In this document: positions 1 through 11,283 of the stretch, one piece after another
Position numbering within the stretch: the stretch's first letter is position 1
Layout: every line of letters starts with the position of its first letter
Source of the DNA: Collybiopsis luxurians FD-317 M1
Taxonomy: Eukaryota; Basidiomycota; Agaricomycetes; Agaricales; Omphalotaceae
NCBI GenBank assembly: GCA_000827265.1
Contig: KN834868.1
Span: 24,571 to 54,903 of the forward strand
Length of the DNA stretch: 30,333 nt
Direction: 5' to 3'
Program-made: the position numbers and the translations under genes
The notes under the pieces: generated by a model
The model's input: only the letters and a program-made list of their open reading frames with translations
What the model was told of the DNA's origin: nothing
The model's database searches: none

Positions 1-258
1 GGCACTCAGATTGGTGATCCTCTCCATGGCCATGATAATTCTGTCCAGTCAGTAGCATTTTCACCTGATGGAACCAGGATTGTGTCTGGGTCAGAAGACA
101 GGACAGTGAGGATCTGGGATGCCACCACTGGCACTCAGATTGGTGATCCTCTCCATGGCCATGATGATTATGTCCAGTCAGTAGCATTTTCACCTAATGG
201 AACCAGGATTGTGTCTGGCTCTATTGATGACCAAGTGAGAATCTGGCATAGTACTAAT
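1..258 (+). repeat. Tandem WD40 coding repeat, 129-bp unit
   Basis: Two in-register 129-bp units (1-129 and 130-258), one blade of 43 codons each. They are nearly identical at DNA level over their first ~90 bases and then diverge in the last blade. Such DNA-level identity between blades is typical of concerted evolution in fungal NLR WD40 arrays. The array must continue upstream of the window. Confidence 0.85.
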
Positions 259-556
259 CATGCTAGCAACAATTCATCACCACCTATGTCTCATGGTAGG
301 CCATATCAATTTTGTTCCTCATTCCACTCTGACTCACTGTGCAGATGATGTAAATCCCCATTGGATCCTGTCATCAAATGGTTGGATCCAACTTTCCCAT
401 ATCCCATCTCCTATTATTTGGATTCCTCACCCCTTCCGCAGAATGTTATGGACTCCTGGAACCAAATGCATCATTTCACATTTTGGGTATAACAAGCTGT
501 CATTCCAAAATTGTGTGTATGGCATGAATTGGACCCAATGCATTTCAGATTTGTAA
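1..556 (+). CDS. WD40-repeat protein, C-terminal part (NACHT/NLR-like), 5' end outside window
   Basis: The frame is open from base 1 and encodes two beta-propeller blades with the signatures [15 protein letters not shown] and RIWD. I infer a final intron at 296-344: donor GTAGGC, branch-like CTGAC, acceptor GCAG. It joins the frames without a shift, because G295 plus AT at 345-346 gives Asp. The last exon (345-556) encodes a tail with [17 protein letters not shown] and FQNCVYG and ends at TAA 554-556. As I recall, this tail resembles the conserved C-terminus (W.L..DGWI...LLWIP...R) of basidiomycete NACHT-WD40 proteins, which are thought to act as intracellular NLR-type sensors. Without the intron the protein would stop at 346-348, inside the tail. 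The NACHT and effector domains lie off the window, so NLR membership is inferred from the tail and the repeat type only. Confidence 0.8.
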
Positions 557-1161
557 CTACTATGCTTACATACGCCATCAGGTAAGCACTACTCATATTT
601 TCACATGCTTCATGTTGTAGATAAAACTGTATAATTTCAAATGCTTCAGGAGTCAAAAGTCGTAGAACACATGTGCAAGCTTCTTTACTTCTGTGTTGCT
701 CCATCAAGTTCTATTCTGTCATTCTACTCTATTTTATAGTTTGCCTATATGAGAATGAACTGTAAATAAGTATTTCAATATCCAAAAGTCTGCCATTGTA
801 TTTTTCTTCATCATTTACAAGCTCATCCTTTCCTAAGATATTAACTTATTAGCCTAGCAGTATTATTTTTACCTCCAAATAATGGGTGCTCTTGTCCATC
901 AGGTGTGTGAAAAGAATTGACCCAGTCACTGAAGTTCATTAGCTTTTTTATTTGATTGTGTAGTGGAATAACTAATCACCTCCATCTATGAACAATTCTG
1001 TTATACAACTTATTTTGTAATAGCAATTACTAAATTATGTACAAGTTCAGTGATATTGCTAGCAGGCACTAATACCAAGCTAATTATCATTTACTTACAG
1101 TTGGTGCAGAAAAAGATGTCACTGCCATATATGGTAACACAAAATGTGGAGGTTTTGGCAA

Positions 1162-1209
1162 GGGGGTGCCAGTATTGCAGTCACTAAAATCAGCAGGTAC
1201 AAGGGTATC
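1162..1209 (+). repeat. Dispersed repeat, copy A
   Basis: 48 bp matching the reverse complement of 10026-10073 at 46 of 48 positions, with weaker similarity for about 15 bases beyond the 3' end. The frame here is open (..PVLQSLKSAGTRVS..) and the other copy reads ..PALQSLKSAGTRVS.., so it may be a relic of a repeated coding element of unknown type. Confidence 0.7.
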
Positions 1210-2262
1210 TGTGGAAATAACTCTTTTGGGTGACCTTACAATGTGTCAAGAATTGGTCATGTTAGGACCTTTACTACCTTTGTTGTTAGAAGCTTGTAGC
1301 AGGTTCAATGAATAGAAAGTAATTTATTATACCACAGCCAAGACAGAATATGCGATGGGGAGTCACTACATACGACAGGTGAATGAGTCCTGTACAATTT
1401 TGGTATTGGATATGGAGGAATGATCCTCGAGTGTTGAATAATAAATCTAGTAGCTCGGTGCAACTAGAAATAATATATCAAAAGAACTCATTAAGACGGT
1501 ATTAATGAGGGTTGACTCGGGAGGTTCATGACTCGGTGTCCATTTACCCTACAAGACGGGATATTCAAAAGGCTACAGCAGTCAAATAGTCTTTTTGATC
1601 AGTTCAACAAGTGAGAGGTAGATATGCCAGTGACTCGGTGTCAAAGGGATTTGCTTGACTCAGTGTTAAGCAGAATAATATTAGAAACTAGTGAACAAGA
1701 GAATAGAAACAACACAGGTCAAGATAGTTCAGGTAATAACAGCATTATCATGAGAGATGTAGGTACGAGGCTTTTATACTCTGCGGGAAGACATGTGGTC
1801 TTGTGAATAAGAGTCTGGAATGAGCAACTGGTTAGTTCACCTCGCGAAATGTGTGTCAGATCTGGAGAGTCTGGATTGAATGGTAGAACTGTTATCGAGT
1901 TGTGTGGTGAGTGTACTGGTTGGAAAGAGCGGAAAAAATAGTGTAGGGCATAACAGGTCAAAACATACCTCTTTGTTTAATTTTAAGAGATTGGAAGTGA
2001 ATATAATGACAACTCTCATATAAGCTGCAGGTGGTACACCATTATCAGCATCACAGTTCACATAATTTATGAGTCCAGAATGAAATGAAGGAATCATCTT
2101 CCCAGGGAGCTTGACCTTTTTCCCATGCCATCTGAGTTGCTCGATATATTGATTTTTTTTCCCATATATGGATGGGTCACTTCTTGTGACTTTTGTTACA
2201 TTCCGTTACTTTCTGACCACCATCATTCCCTACGCTTCTCTTCCTTCGTTTTCCTCATGTTG

Positions 2263-2306
2263 GTCCCACCCTTGTCCCACCCTTGTCCTACCCTTGTCCC
2301 ACCCTT
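2263..2306 (+). repeat. 11-bp tandem repeat, 4 units
   Basis: Four consecutive copies of GTCCCACCCTT, with one C-to-T change in the third unit. Confidence 0.85.
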
Positions 2307-3257
2307 TACTCAAATGCTTTCAAGATCCTGTCCAATATTGCTAAAATCTTCAAGCAATTGCCATCAAATCCATTAAGCTTCTTGTGCATCTCCTTCAAGT
2401 TCAATGTCCAATATTCAACACTCAAGAACCAGTGGTTCAGCTCTTCATGCTGGCCTCTGATCTCATTGGTGCACCTTTGGTACACATTGTGTCTTGCCTC
2501 TCAACAACAAATATGTGATGTATTCCTGCTCTGTCATGTACAGATGAAGGGGACAAGGTCAGAAGTAGTTTTCAGGCAATGTCAGACATTGTTCAAGGGT
2601 ATGTATGTATCATGTTTCATTGTTCACTTTACAGGGTACTGTCAGTTTGCACAGGAACCACCATCATCCAAAGCCCTTGACACCAATCCAGCTCCTCCAA
2701 CCCTAATTTCTGCTCTGAACTGGGCACTGACATAAATAACTGCATACTGAGGTAATTTACTTTCTGAATACAGCTTTTTTATTCTGCTATCTTGTTTTAT
2801 CACCATTGTGAACAATGTGCAGCTACTTTATGCCTAAGCCATGCTAGCCTCCATTCCCACCCCTCACTGCCTCATTGGTTGCTATGTAGCATCATATGGT
2901 TTACCAACTATTTATTCCCATGGCCAGATAATTGCGTTATCTTCCAGTTATCTGCCAAAGTGTTTTTCCTCACCTGTTTCACATGATGCACATTAAAGTA
3001 AATATATGTCACCTTGCTTGCAAGGTCTTTCAACCTGGAAACATAACTTTGGATTGATGGGATATGTATTGATTACTAATGATAACTAGCCAATGCCATT
3101 TTTGTTATTTGTGTTGCATGATATTGTGTAAAATGGAACATGTACAATGAGTATTTATATACAACACGGTGAGACAAATGCTGATTATATAACTGAACAA
3201 CATTTGCATTCTAATTCTTAGCACTATTACCTACTATTCACCGCTACCTACTATGCT

Positions 3258-3262
3258 GATAC
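3258..3262. other. Target site duplication, left
   Basis: GATAC directly precedes the left LTR and is repeated directly after the right LTR at 8778-8782. Five bp is the usual Ty1/Copia integrase footprint. Confidence 0.93.
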
Positions 3263-3516
3263 TGTTGAATAAGTATTCGGTCGTTCAAGTTGGCTCAGGG
3301 GATCTGTAATAAACGGCAGAGACTCAGAGCCTGAATGAGATAGTCGAAGCGTCTGAGGCAGCAGGGTAAGGGTATCAATATATATATATACTGTGGGAAG
3401 TGAACGGAGCAAGTTGGAAAGTACTCAGGTAGCTATATGTGCTTATACGGTAACATATTTGTGTCCATGTTTGTATAGGAATGAGCATCTGTCAGGTGTA
3501 AGCATATAATTCAACA
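3263..3516 (-). repeat. 3' LTR of the Copia element
   Basis: 254 bp, TG...CA ends with an 8-bp terminal inverted repeat (TGTTGAAT/ATTCAACA). It contains a TA-dinucleotide run that could serve as a TATA-like element. It is 60 bp shorter than the 5' LTR because it lacks a 58-bp internal duplication and 2 bp of the TA run. Confidence 0.95.
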
Positions 3517-3528
3517 CTCCCCCTCAAA
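3517..3528 (-). other. Polypurine tract of the Copia element
   Basis: On the minus strand the bases directly upstream of the 3' LTR read TTTGAGGGGGAG, the purine-rich primer position for plus-strand DNA synthesis. It overlaps the end of the gag-pol frame. Confidence 0.75.
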
Positions 3529-6500
3529 CTGGACCAAGTCCAAATCCTGCAGCAAAATGTTTGGCTTTAGCGCTGGGCAGTGCCTTGGTCAGTGAGTCTG
3601 CAATCATTTCCTCCGTCGGACAGTATACGAGAATAATCTTGCCGTCTTCGATAATATACCGGATGAAGTGATATTGCACATTGATATGTTTGGTACGACC
3701 ATGGAACTGATGGTCTTTCGAGATAGCGATAGCGGCCTGGTTGTTGGAGTTAAGAATGGTTGGATTCTGAATGAGTGTGAAAGTGGGCTCAAAGACTTGA
3801 GCAATGAATGAATGGATCCAAAGACCTTCCTTGGCAGTGTCGGTAGCAGCGACATATTCAGATTCAGTGGTGGAGAGAGTGACCAGGGTTTGGGAACATG
3901 ATCCCCAACTAACGGCTCCACCATCGATAGTGTAGACCCAACCAGTAACGGCACGGCGGTCCTCAGCCATATTTCCATCAGCGTCGACCCATCCTGTAGC
4001 ATCATTGGATTTGAGTCCATAGATGATACCCCAATCATTAGTACCCTTGAGATACTTGATCGTGCGCTTTCCTTCATTGAAATGTGCCATTCCAGGATTG
4101 GTGAGAAATTAGGATAAGACGTGGACAGCAAAAGCGATGTCGACTCGAGTTCCAATAGAAGCGTACATAAGCTTCCCAATGAGGGTATGATACAGAATGT
4201 CCTGCATGAGAGCAGCTTCAGCGGGAGTCTGTGGGCATTGCATGATGGATAGACATTTGTGGGTATCGAGAGGAATCGCAGATGGATGAGAGTTCTCAAG
4301 CTTGAATAGGCGAACGATAGAGTCGATGTAGGATTTTTGGGAAAGAGAGATGGTATGAGCGGCACAGTTGCGTTTGACTTCAATCCCTAGGATCCAGTGA
4401 ATTTCGCCCATATCGGTGATAGTAAAAGCTTCCCGGAGCTTTGTTTTCACTAGTTTGATCAACTCTGGAGAAGAGGCAAAGATCGTCAAATCATCAACTG
4501 AACAAATGATAATAATGAGCTGGCCATCTTTGTGTCGATAAAAGACAGCGTGATCCACATCGCAACATTCCATCCCCAATAGCACCTTAATTGTAGTGCC
4601 AAACTTGATATACCAGTAACAGCCACTTTGACATAAACCATAGATAGGACGGTTGAGCTTCAAGCATGTAGTGGATGGCATTGGAGACAGAGGGTAGCTG
4701 GGAGGATGTTTGATGTAGATTTCTTCATTCTCAATGAGATCGCTGTTGAGGTATGCACCTTTTACATCAACTTGGTGAATTTCAAGATCAAGTTGGGCGC
4801 CTAAGGCAAGACAAACACGGATAGAGGAGAGGCGGGCAACAGGAGCATAGGTTTCGAAGAAATCAATACCTTCAACCGGAGTGAAGCCTTGAGCAACAAG
4901 ACACGCCTTATAGCGCTCAATACAGCCCTCAGCGTTCTTCTTGATACGAAATACCCATTTAGTGCCAACTAAATTGGCATGAGCTGGCATATCGATAATG
5001 TCCCAGGTATGGTGCTCTTGCAGATTTTCTAATTCTTCCTCTATGGCCTTAGCCCACTTTGGCCAATCTATGGAACATCTAGCCTCAGTGAGGTTTGCCG
5101 GTTCCAGGCCTTCAGTCTGAGAAATGTCGGCAAGGAGGGCTTGTTCGGCAGTCGTATCTTCTGGAATGGCTGGTGGAGTAACCGTGGGAGCAGTATTCTG
5201 GATGCCATATAAAAGGTCTGGGTTATATCTGGAGGGTAAATGTTGTTCCCTCATACTGCGGCGAGGTGGAGCTGTTGCAGGAGCGGGAGGAATGCTCATG
5301 ATGTCATGGGTTTTGTCAGTTTCATGATGATGTCGTGAGTTTCTGGAGCTTTCGCTACTTGGTGGTGAAGCAGCTATGTCGTGGGTTTCTGGTAGAGCGA
5401 GTTCTGGAGCAGATTCCAGGTCAGGCACTGGTGTGGCTGTGTTGGGATCGGAATTGGAATCCAGCGAGTCATTCCTCTCCCCCTCAATTTCAATACCACT
5501 CTCCTCCTCTTCGATGAAACCCTTTATCTTTCCTTCCTCCCTCCTAAAGATAATAGACCTCTCCACTGTAACAGTCTTTGTATCCTTCCAATAAACTCTG
5601 TGCCCTTGGCTGACCTTGTAATGCTCTTCACCATTGTTGAACCCTGTCCAATATCCGATTCGAGCCCAAATGTAAAGCTTGGCCGGATTCTTCTTCAAGA
5701 TGAAAACTTCGGTACCCCACACTGGAACGTTAGCCAGGTTTGGCTTTTGTTTGTATCCAACTTCATATGGCATCCTTCCACTGAGAGCACTAGTAGAGGT
5801 GCGGTTCTTCAACCAAATGGTGTGGTGGAGCGCTTCTGCCCAGAGTGACCTTGGCAGACCACTTTCGTGTAGCATGGCACGGACTCGTTGAAGGAGTGTA
5901 AGATTGAGCCGTTCAGCTACGCTGTTTTCTTTGGGAGTGTTGTGGACAGTGAAGCGGTGGACGGTACCATGATTCTTCAGGTGAGTCTTGAATTCTTCAT
6001 CGACGTATTCTCCACCAACATCGGAGTGAAAGATTTTGATAACGGCCTTCAGGTGATTACGGATGAGGGATTCATATTGGACATAAGCTTGAAAAGCTTC
6101 ACTCTTAGCACGGAGCAAGAACAGGTGAGTGAGTTGGGAGTGATCATCAGTGAACGTGACGAAGTAATGTTTTCCTCCTTTAGATTCGACGGTTGCCGGT
6201 CCCCAAACATCTGAATGAATCTGTTCACCAAATTCCTTGGCATGCTCCCCTTTGCGCACCTTCAGAACTGGTTTGCATGACATCTTAGCAAAGATGCACA
6301 TCTCACACTGTGGTGCGTCATTGCTCTCTAAAGCAACACCATTGACAAAACCTCCACGGACAAGATTTTCTGCAGCTTGGTGGGAGATGTGACCCATGCA
6401 TTGGTGGAGTTCATCCAAGGTGAGCATCTCAACAGCAGCATCAGCTTCCTCGGTGCTGACAATACAATACAGTCCATTGGATTTGGGTATGGTGCCGACG

Positions 6501-8404
6501 AGTGTGCCATCTTTGTATCTGATCTTGGCCTTCCCATTGCCAAAGGTGACAGTGTATCCAGCATTGTCAAGACATCCGATAGAAATGAGGGTGTTGGCTA
6601 ACTCAGGAATGTAGAGAGTGTTCGGTAGCATGAGATTGTTGGACTGGATCAGAATGGAAGCCTCTCCACAGTGAGTAGCTTCAAAGAATGTCTTGTTGGC
6701 AGTGTTAAATCGCCTCGGAGGACAGCGCTCGATACTCTCAAAGAGTGACAGATCGGGGGATATATGTTTTGTACAGCCTGAGTCCAGGATGTGCGTAAAG
6801 GTACAGCTCTCATCTTCTGGAGTAATGTGGTTTGCCAAATTGAGTAGAGCAAGTTCGTCAGAAGAGATATAGACATCACAGAGATTTGTGTCGGCGGCTA
6901 CCACACAGGTAGGTTCAAGAGTTCCACGGGCTTTGTGGTAGATGGACTGATCATACCATATGTCAGTTTTGGCATCCCAATGGTGTAACTTGAGCATAAG
7001 TTCAGCACATGCTTCAGCGCAGTCTAGAGCGGCTCTCCCAAAGGGATAGTGCGGGCTCCTGTGAGCATAGTATTCACTGTCAGAGTCATCAGAGTCAGAG
7101 ACAGGTTGGAGAGATGGGGGTTCATTGTCATTGGAAGAATCGGAGACAGGAGCAAGAGGCAGTGGTCCATCATTATCTTCATCAGCAATACCAAACAAGG
7201 GGTCATTGAGATCAGTGTCAGTGGGAACGGCGCTACAAGTTTTGAATAGATCGTCCACATCGGAATCACTAAGATTTGAGTTGGAGTTGGAGCCTCTGGC
7301 AAAGTAAGCAAAATCGTCCTTGGCTATATTAGCCTGTCCATCCTTATTCCCTCCCCCTGACTGATTGTTCCTGTTAGAGGTATCCTTCTTCTCCTTACAT
7401 GGGAATGGGCAGTCCTTTGAGATATGTCCCTGCTTGTTACAGTTGTAACATTGGCGTCCTTCACCGTTGTGATTTCCACCTTGGCCTCAGCCATGACCAC
7501 GACCACGGAAGCCATTGCTGGACTGCGTACGGGAGTCAGCGGAAAGAGCTATGTCAGGGTTCTTTGGCTTTGAGGTTGTATTGGAGGATTTTGAATTGGG
7601 GTTGAGATACCGCCAACGGTCCTTCAGATTATGGATAAGGTCTGGCATTGAGATAGTGATTCTGGCAATACGAGCAATCGAGAGGACACTGTCAATATGC
7701 TCCTTGTACTCACGGGGGATAATCTTGAGCAAGTGAGAATGCTGTTCAGAGTCGGTAACTTCACCGCCAGCATCGCAGATCTCCTCAATTAGTTCTTCAT
7801 CCTCTTCAAGGAATTTGACAAGATTTCCTCCTTTGGTCCAGGTGCGAGCCTCCCATTTCCCTTTCATCTCGGATATGCTGACTTCGCTCTTTACTTGGAG
7901 TTCCTCAATGAGGTTCAGCCAAATATCATAAACACACCCAGCATTCTGGGTGACTTTCCGGAAGCTCTTGTCAGTGAGGCGGGAGGTCAGGTGGGAACGT
8001 GCCTGGGCCTCAAGGTGAGTATACTGTTCGTAGGTGGCAAGGTTGGCTGGGTTATGGGGATAAGTCGGGGGAATATAGTTGGGATTAAAGAGGTGGGAGA
8101 TTCCAGTGGCAGAGACAGCAACTTCCCATCTAGCACAGAAGATAGTAAAGTTCTTGCCATCGTCCTTGACTGTAGGGACAGTGGTGAAGTGATCAGCTCT
8201 CTGGGTGTAGGTAGACTGAGATGGAGGAGGTATAGCAGGGGTAACGAATGAGCCTGAGGGTGCAGCCTTAGCAGTAGCGGCTATATGAGCAGTGCTAATA
8301 GAAGGTTGTGTAGGATGAACACTTGCAAGATGGATACGGCTGCTCCCATTACTAGGTGCAGGAGACAGTGCACGCTGCAAAGCAGAATCTTCAACTTGAG
8401 ACAT
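3524..8404 (-). pseudogene. Copia gag-pol polyprotein, one frame with two in-frame stops
   Basis: One continuous frame of 1627 codons from ATG 8402-8404 to TGA 3524-3526, interrupted by TGA 7487-7489 (codon 306) and TAA 4109-4111. Before the TGA lies a capsid-like gag ending in an RG-rich tract. After it come a CCHC knuckle (residues 319-332: CYNCNKQGHISKDC), protease (LDSG, Asp near residue 541), an HHCC zinc module, integrase with catalytic Asp, Asp and Glu (the last two 35 residues apart), reverse transcriptase (KWVFRIK, VDVKGAYLN, and SVDD at 4490-4501) and RNase H (STTESEY, ADSLTK). The RNase H residue usually Asp in the DNQ motif is Asn (3743-3745). It would make the copy-and-paste machinery and particle proteins. 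Both stops fit C-to-T change (CGA, CAA). Readthrough at the TGA cannot be excluded. Confidence 0.92.
7409..7450 (-). other. Gag zinc knuckle (CCHC)
   Basis: C-x2-C-x4-H-x4-C, the nucleic-acid-binding knuckle of retroelement nucleocapsid. It lies 12 codons after the in-frame TGA at 7487-7489, so a gag product ended by that stop would lack it. Confidence 0.9.
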
Positions 8405-8450
8405 GGCAAAAGGTTTCTAGAGTGAGACAGCACAGCAACAGTGGGTTTCG

Positions 8451-8463
8451 GGGCCCAATAACC
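8451..8463 (-). other. Possible primer binding site
   Basis: The minus strand directly after the 5' LTR reads GGTTATTGGGCCC. It does not look like the complement of a tRNA 3' end. It resembles, with one extra T, the complement of the initiator tRNA-Met anticodon region, the half-tRNA priming known for Drosophila copia. The gag ATG follows after a leader of only 59 bp. Confidence 0.4.
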
Positions 8464-8777
8464 TGTTGAATAAGTATTCGGTCATTCAAGTTGGCTCAGG
8501 GGATCTGTAATAAACGGCAGAGACTCAGAGCCTGAATGAGATAGTCAAAGTGTCTGTATTACCTGTAATAAACAGCAGAGACTCAGAGCCTGAACGAGAT
8601 AGTCGAAGCGTCTGAGGCAGCAGGGTAAGGGTATCAATATATATATATATACTGTGGGAAGTGAACGGAGCAAGTCGGAAAGTACTCGGGTAGCTATATG
8701 TGCTTATACGGTAATGTACTTGTGTCCATGTTTGTATAGGAATGAGCATCTGTCAGGCGTAAGCATATAATTCAACA
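8464..8777 (-). repeat. 5' LTR of the Copia element, with internal duplication
   Basis: 314 bp with the same termini as the left LTR. A 58-bp segment beginning CTGTAATAAAC is present twice in tandem (from 8505 and from 8563), whereas the 3' LTR has it once. The TA run is also 2 bp longer. Confidence 0.95.
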
Positions 8778-8782
8778 GATAC
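8778..8782. other. Target site duplication, right
   Basis: GATAC, identical to 3258-3262. Confidence 0.93.
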
Positions 8783-11220
8783 AACTCTGTAAATATTCTC
8801 TCTCTCAACTAAGCAATCTGATAACAATCTACATCTTCGCTGCTAATTGACAAAGCTAAATTTGTACATTACACAAGGCCAATACAAATAACATGCTGAC
8901 TCTTCTGGCTTGCCTTTCGGCCAACCCACTCAAAATCACTATCTTATCAAGCAAGGTGCTGCTGACCAACACAGTGGTCCTTAATTGTTAATATAAGCTT
9001 GTATTCCCAGTGTGAACCTTTATAAGTGTGTTTCATGGTGAACTGATGACACTAAAAAAGCTACACCCATGGCAGATAACTCCAGTGCTGAGTTCAGTGG
9101 CACAACTCACAGCCATGCAGGTGCAGCATTTTGGATCTTCGGCATATTCAAATATTTGTCATTTCCATGGCACAACTTTGAACACAACATCTAATGCCTG
9201 TGTGGTACAGTATATGTGAATGATGCCCGAAAGCTATCTACACCAGAACTAATTGGAGGTTCTGGGATTGAAAACCTTCATATTCAACATAATTTACTCT
9301 CGATGGGTTGGTTGATTCATGCTCATCAGTCTCAGTAACTGCACAAAGTGTGGAAGAAAAATTAGCTGAGTAGGCAGGATCAATACTCAGAAGTGCATCC
9401 TCAACACTATAGTATCTAGAGCAAGGTAATGCACAAGCTTTTGAACTATTTGAGCTGTAACTGTGCAGAGCGCAGAAGACAAAAATCAAAAAAAAATAGT
9501 ATTCTGCACTTGTTCAAGATGACTTCGTGAAGACATTTTCCATTCAGTTTCAGCTGAATATACACTGTATATTCTTTTATACTTACTGGTCTGATTTATT
9601 TAAAAATGCTGTCTGTAGTATATCCCATGTTCAATACCATACACTCTGTGCTGTAGTAATTTCTTTCCTTTTTCTTTTCTTCTTTGCACCAGGTACGCTC
9701 TGCTCACATAAATGGATGTCTACTTCTTGCCTTCAAGACTACAGATTCTGTGTTGGGGGTCATCATGCCAATGTGTCACTCAACAGACCTCCATTCTCTT
9801 ATTCTCTTTCTAAATTTGTTATTACAGGCACTAATTCATGATTTTTTATTGTTAAGTTGTAGGTGATCAATGTATCTTGACCAGCTCTGGACTTGTACAT
9901 GCCATGCGCAAAGTGCGATGGCCCACATCCCACAAGTTGCATATATGTCAAATAAAGGCTATCACTCATTACAGCAGCTTTTGGCGCTGCATACAAATGG
10001 GGTCCTAAACAGGGATATTCCCATGGATACCCTTGTACCTGCTGATTTTAGTGACTGCAATGCTGGCAGCCCCCTGGGTTTTGGCTCAGTTTTTTTGGCC
10101 TGTCCAAGCCTACTCTTATGCTTTTGTTTATTGTAAAATTTTAATTGGAAGTTATAGGACATTTACAGCCTATGGTAGTCAGTTTATGCTTGCAAAACAA
10201 GGCTGAATTGCAGGTGGGAATGGCTCTTCCATATATATGTTATGACCAGCTTCTAAACCTATGAGATGTTGTGCAATATTTGCAGTATTCAAATTGAGTA
10301 ACAGAGGCAATAGTTGTATGAACTTATTTGCCTTCAATATCATACTGCATAGACAATAGCTAGCAAGACAATTTGTTATTAGTTAATATGGACCATATGG
10401 GATGGAATTCAATATGAGACTTTTATGTGTTATGATCTGATTGTTGAAAGGATTATGCTGTATGCAAGCAATTATTGGTTATGACTATCTGTTAGAACTT
10501 GTAGTTCTATAAGGTGTGACTGTGTCAAAGACTAAGTTCTGAACAGTTAATATAACTGTTGACACTCTGAGTATTGTGTTGCTCAAACACAGTTACAAGG
10601 TTGGTTCTTGTTGATATTGAGTTGGTAGGACAAATATGGGGTGTTGGTGGTTGTCTGTGCAATAGTGCAATATGTAAGAGGTTCCAATGTTGTGGACAAC
10701 TTGTTACCCACAATGTTGGTGGATGTGGAAGGTCCAGGCAGTGTGACTATAATAGATACAGTTACAGATAATGTTGTTCTTTAGTATTTGCTGATATAAT
10801 TGTTGAGATGACTATAGGAATTGGAAATATTGATTGGTTCAGTTAATGCGATTGGATAGAACAATCAGTGAGCTTAACAGGGATGGCTATTTTAAGAGCA
10901 ATCACAATGATGTGATATCACAGTACTTAATGGATATAATCATTGAAACAACTATAATAGATGCAGCTTGGTCAGCAAATGAGATGATACAATGTAGTCG
11001 GAACAATTTAATAGAGTCAAATAGCTATATTGGTTACGGCTATCAAACTGAGGTAGAAACCAGTGAAATGAGATTTAGAAAGGAGGTTGCTAGTTGAAAC
11101 TTTGACAATGAAGCAGAGAGGAGAGGAAAAACAAAAGAAAATAGATTCAGAAACTGTATGTACAACAAAATATTTGAGCTGGGATCCCCGAAGAATTCCA
11201 GCTACTTATATACTATTCTA
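8783..11220. other. Region without a convincing gene
   Basis: AT-rich DNA with scattered short open frames and no recognisable domains. The only internal structure noted is copy B of the dispersed repeat at 10026-10073. Confidence 0.5.
10026..10073 (-). repeat. Dispersed repeat, copy B (inverted)
   Basis: Reverse complement matches 1162-1209 at 46 of 48 positions, about 9 kb away on the other side of the Copia insertion. Confidence 0.7.
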
Positions 11221-11283
11221 CTATGTAAATAGATCCAAATAGTAATATGTACTTAGCGAAATATGACCTGTGCAGGTGTCATT

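Larger units (their letters stand above)
557..3257. other. Region without a convincing gene
   Basis: About 2.7 kb of AT-rich DNA with only short open frames, none showing a recognisable domain or a splice-consistent extension. It holds an 11-bp tandem repeat (2263-2306) and one copy of a dispersed repeat (1162-1209). I see no RNA gene. Confidence 0.5.
3263..8777 (-). mobile_element. Ty1/Copia LTR retrotransposon, complete but disabled
   Basis: A 5515-bp element transcribed from the minus strand. It has two LTRs starting TGTTGAAT and ending ATTCAACA, a purine tract before the 3' LTR, a possible primer site after the 5' LTR, and a 5-bp duplication on both sides. Domain order in the single gag-pol frame is capsid, CCHC knuckle, protease, HHCC, integrase, reverse transcriptase, RNase H. 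Integrase before reverse transcriptase defines Copia rather than Gypsy. Where the LTRs align they differ by roughly seven to nine substitutions, all transitions as far as I can see, so the insertion is not very recent. Two in-frame stops and a changed RNase H residue indicate it is no longer autonomous. Confidence 0.95.

Noticed and set aside
1432..1609. Possible solo LTR with TGTTGAA...TTCAACA ends
   Set aside because: Termini resemble the Copia LTR, but the flanking 5-mers differ (TCGAG versus AGTGA) and the interior does not match the LTRs at 3263 or 8464.
3604..4383. Second minus-strand open frame overlapping pol
   Set aside because: It runs out of frame across the reverse transcriptase and RNase H coding region and has no motifs of its own.
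5124..6614. Series of plus-strand open frames inside the Copia element
   Set aside because: They are antisense shadows of the gag-pol frame.
10834..11097. Plus-strand open frame of 87 codons
   Set aside because: No domain, no splice extension, AT-rich composition like its surroundings; probably chance.
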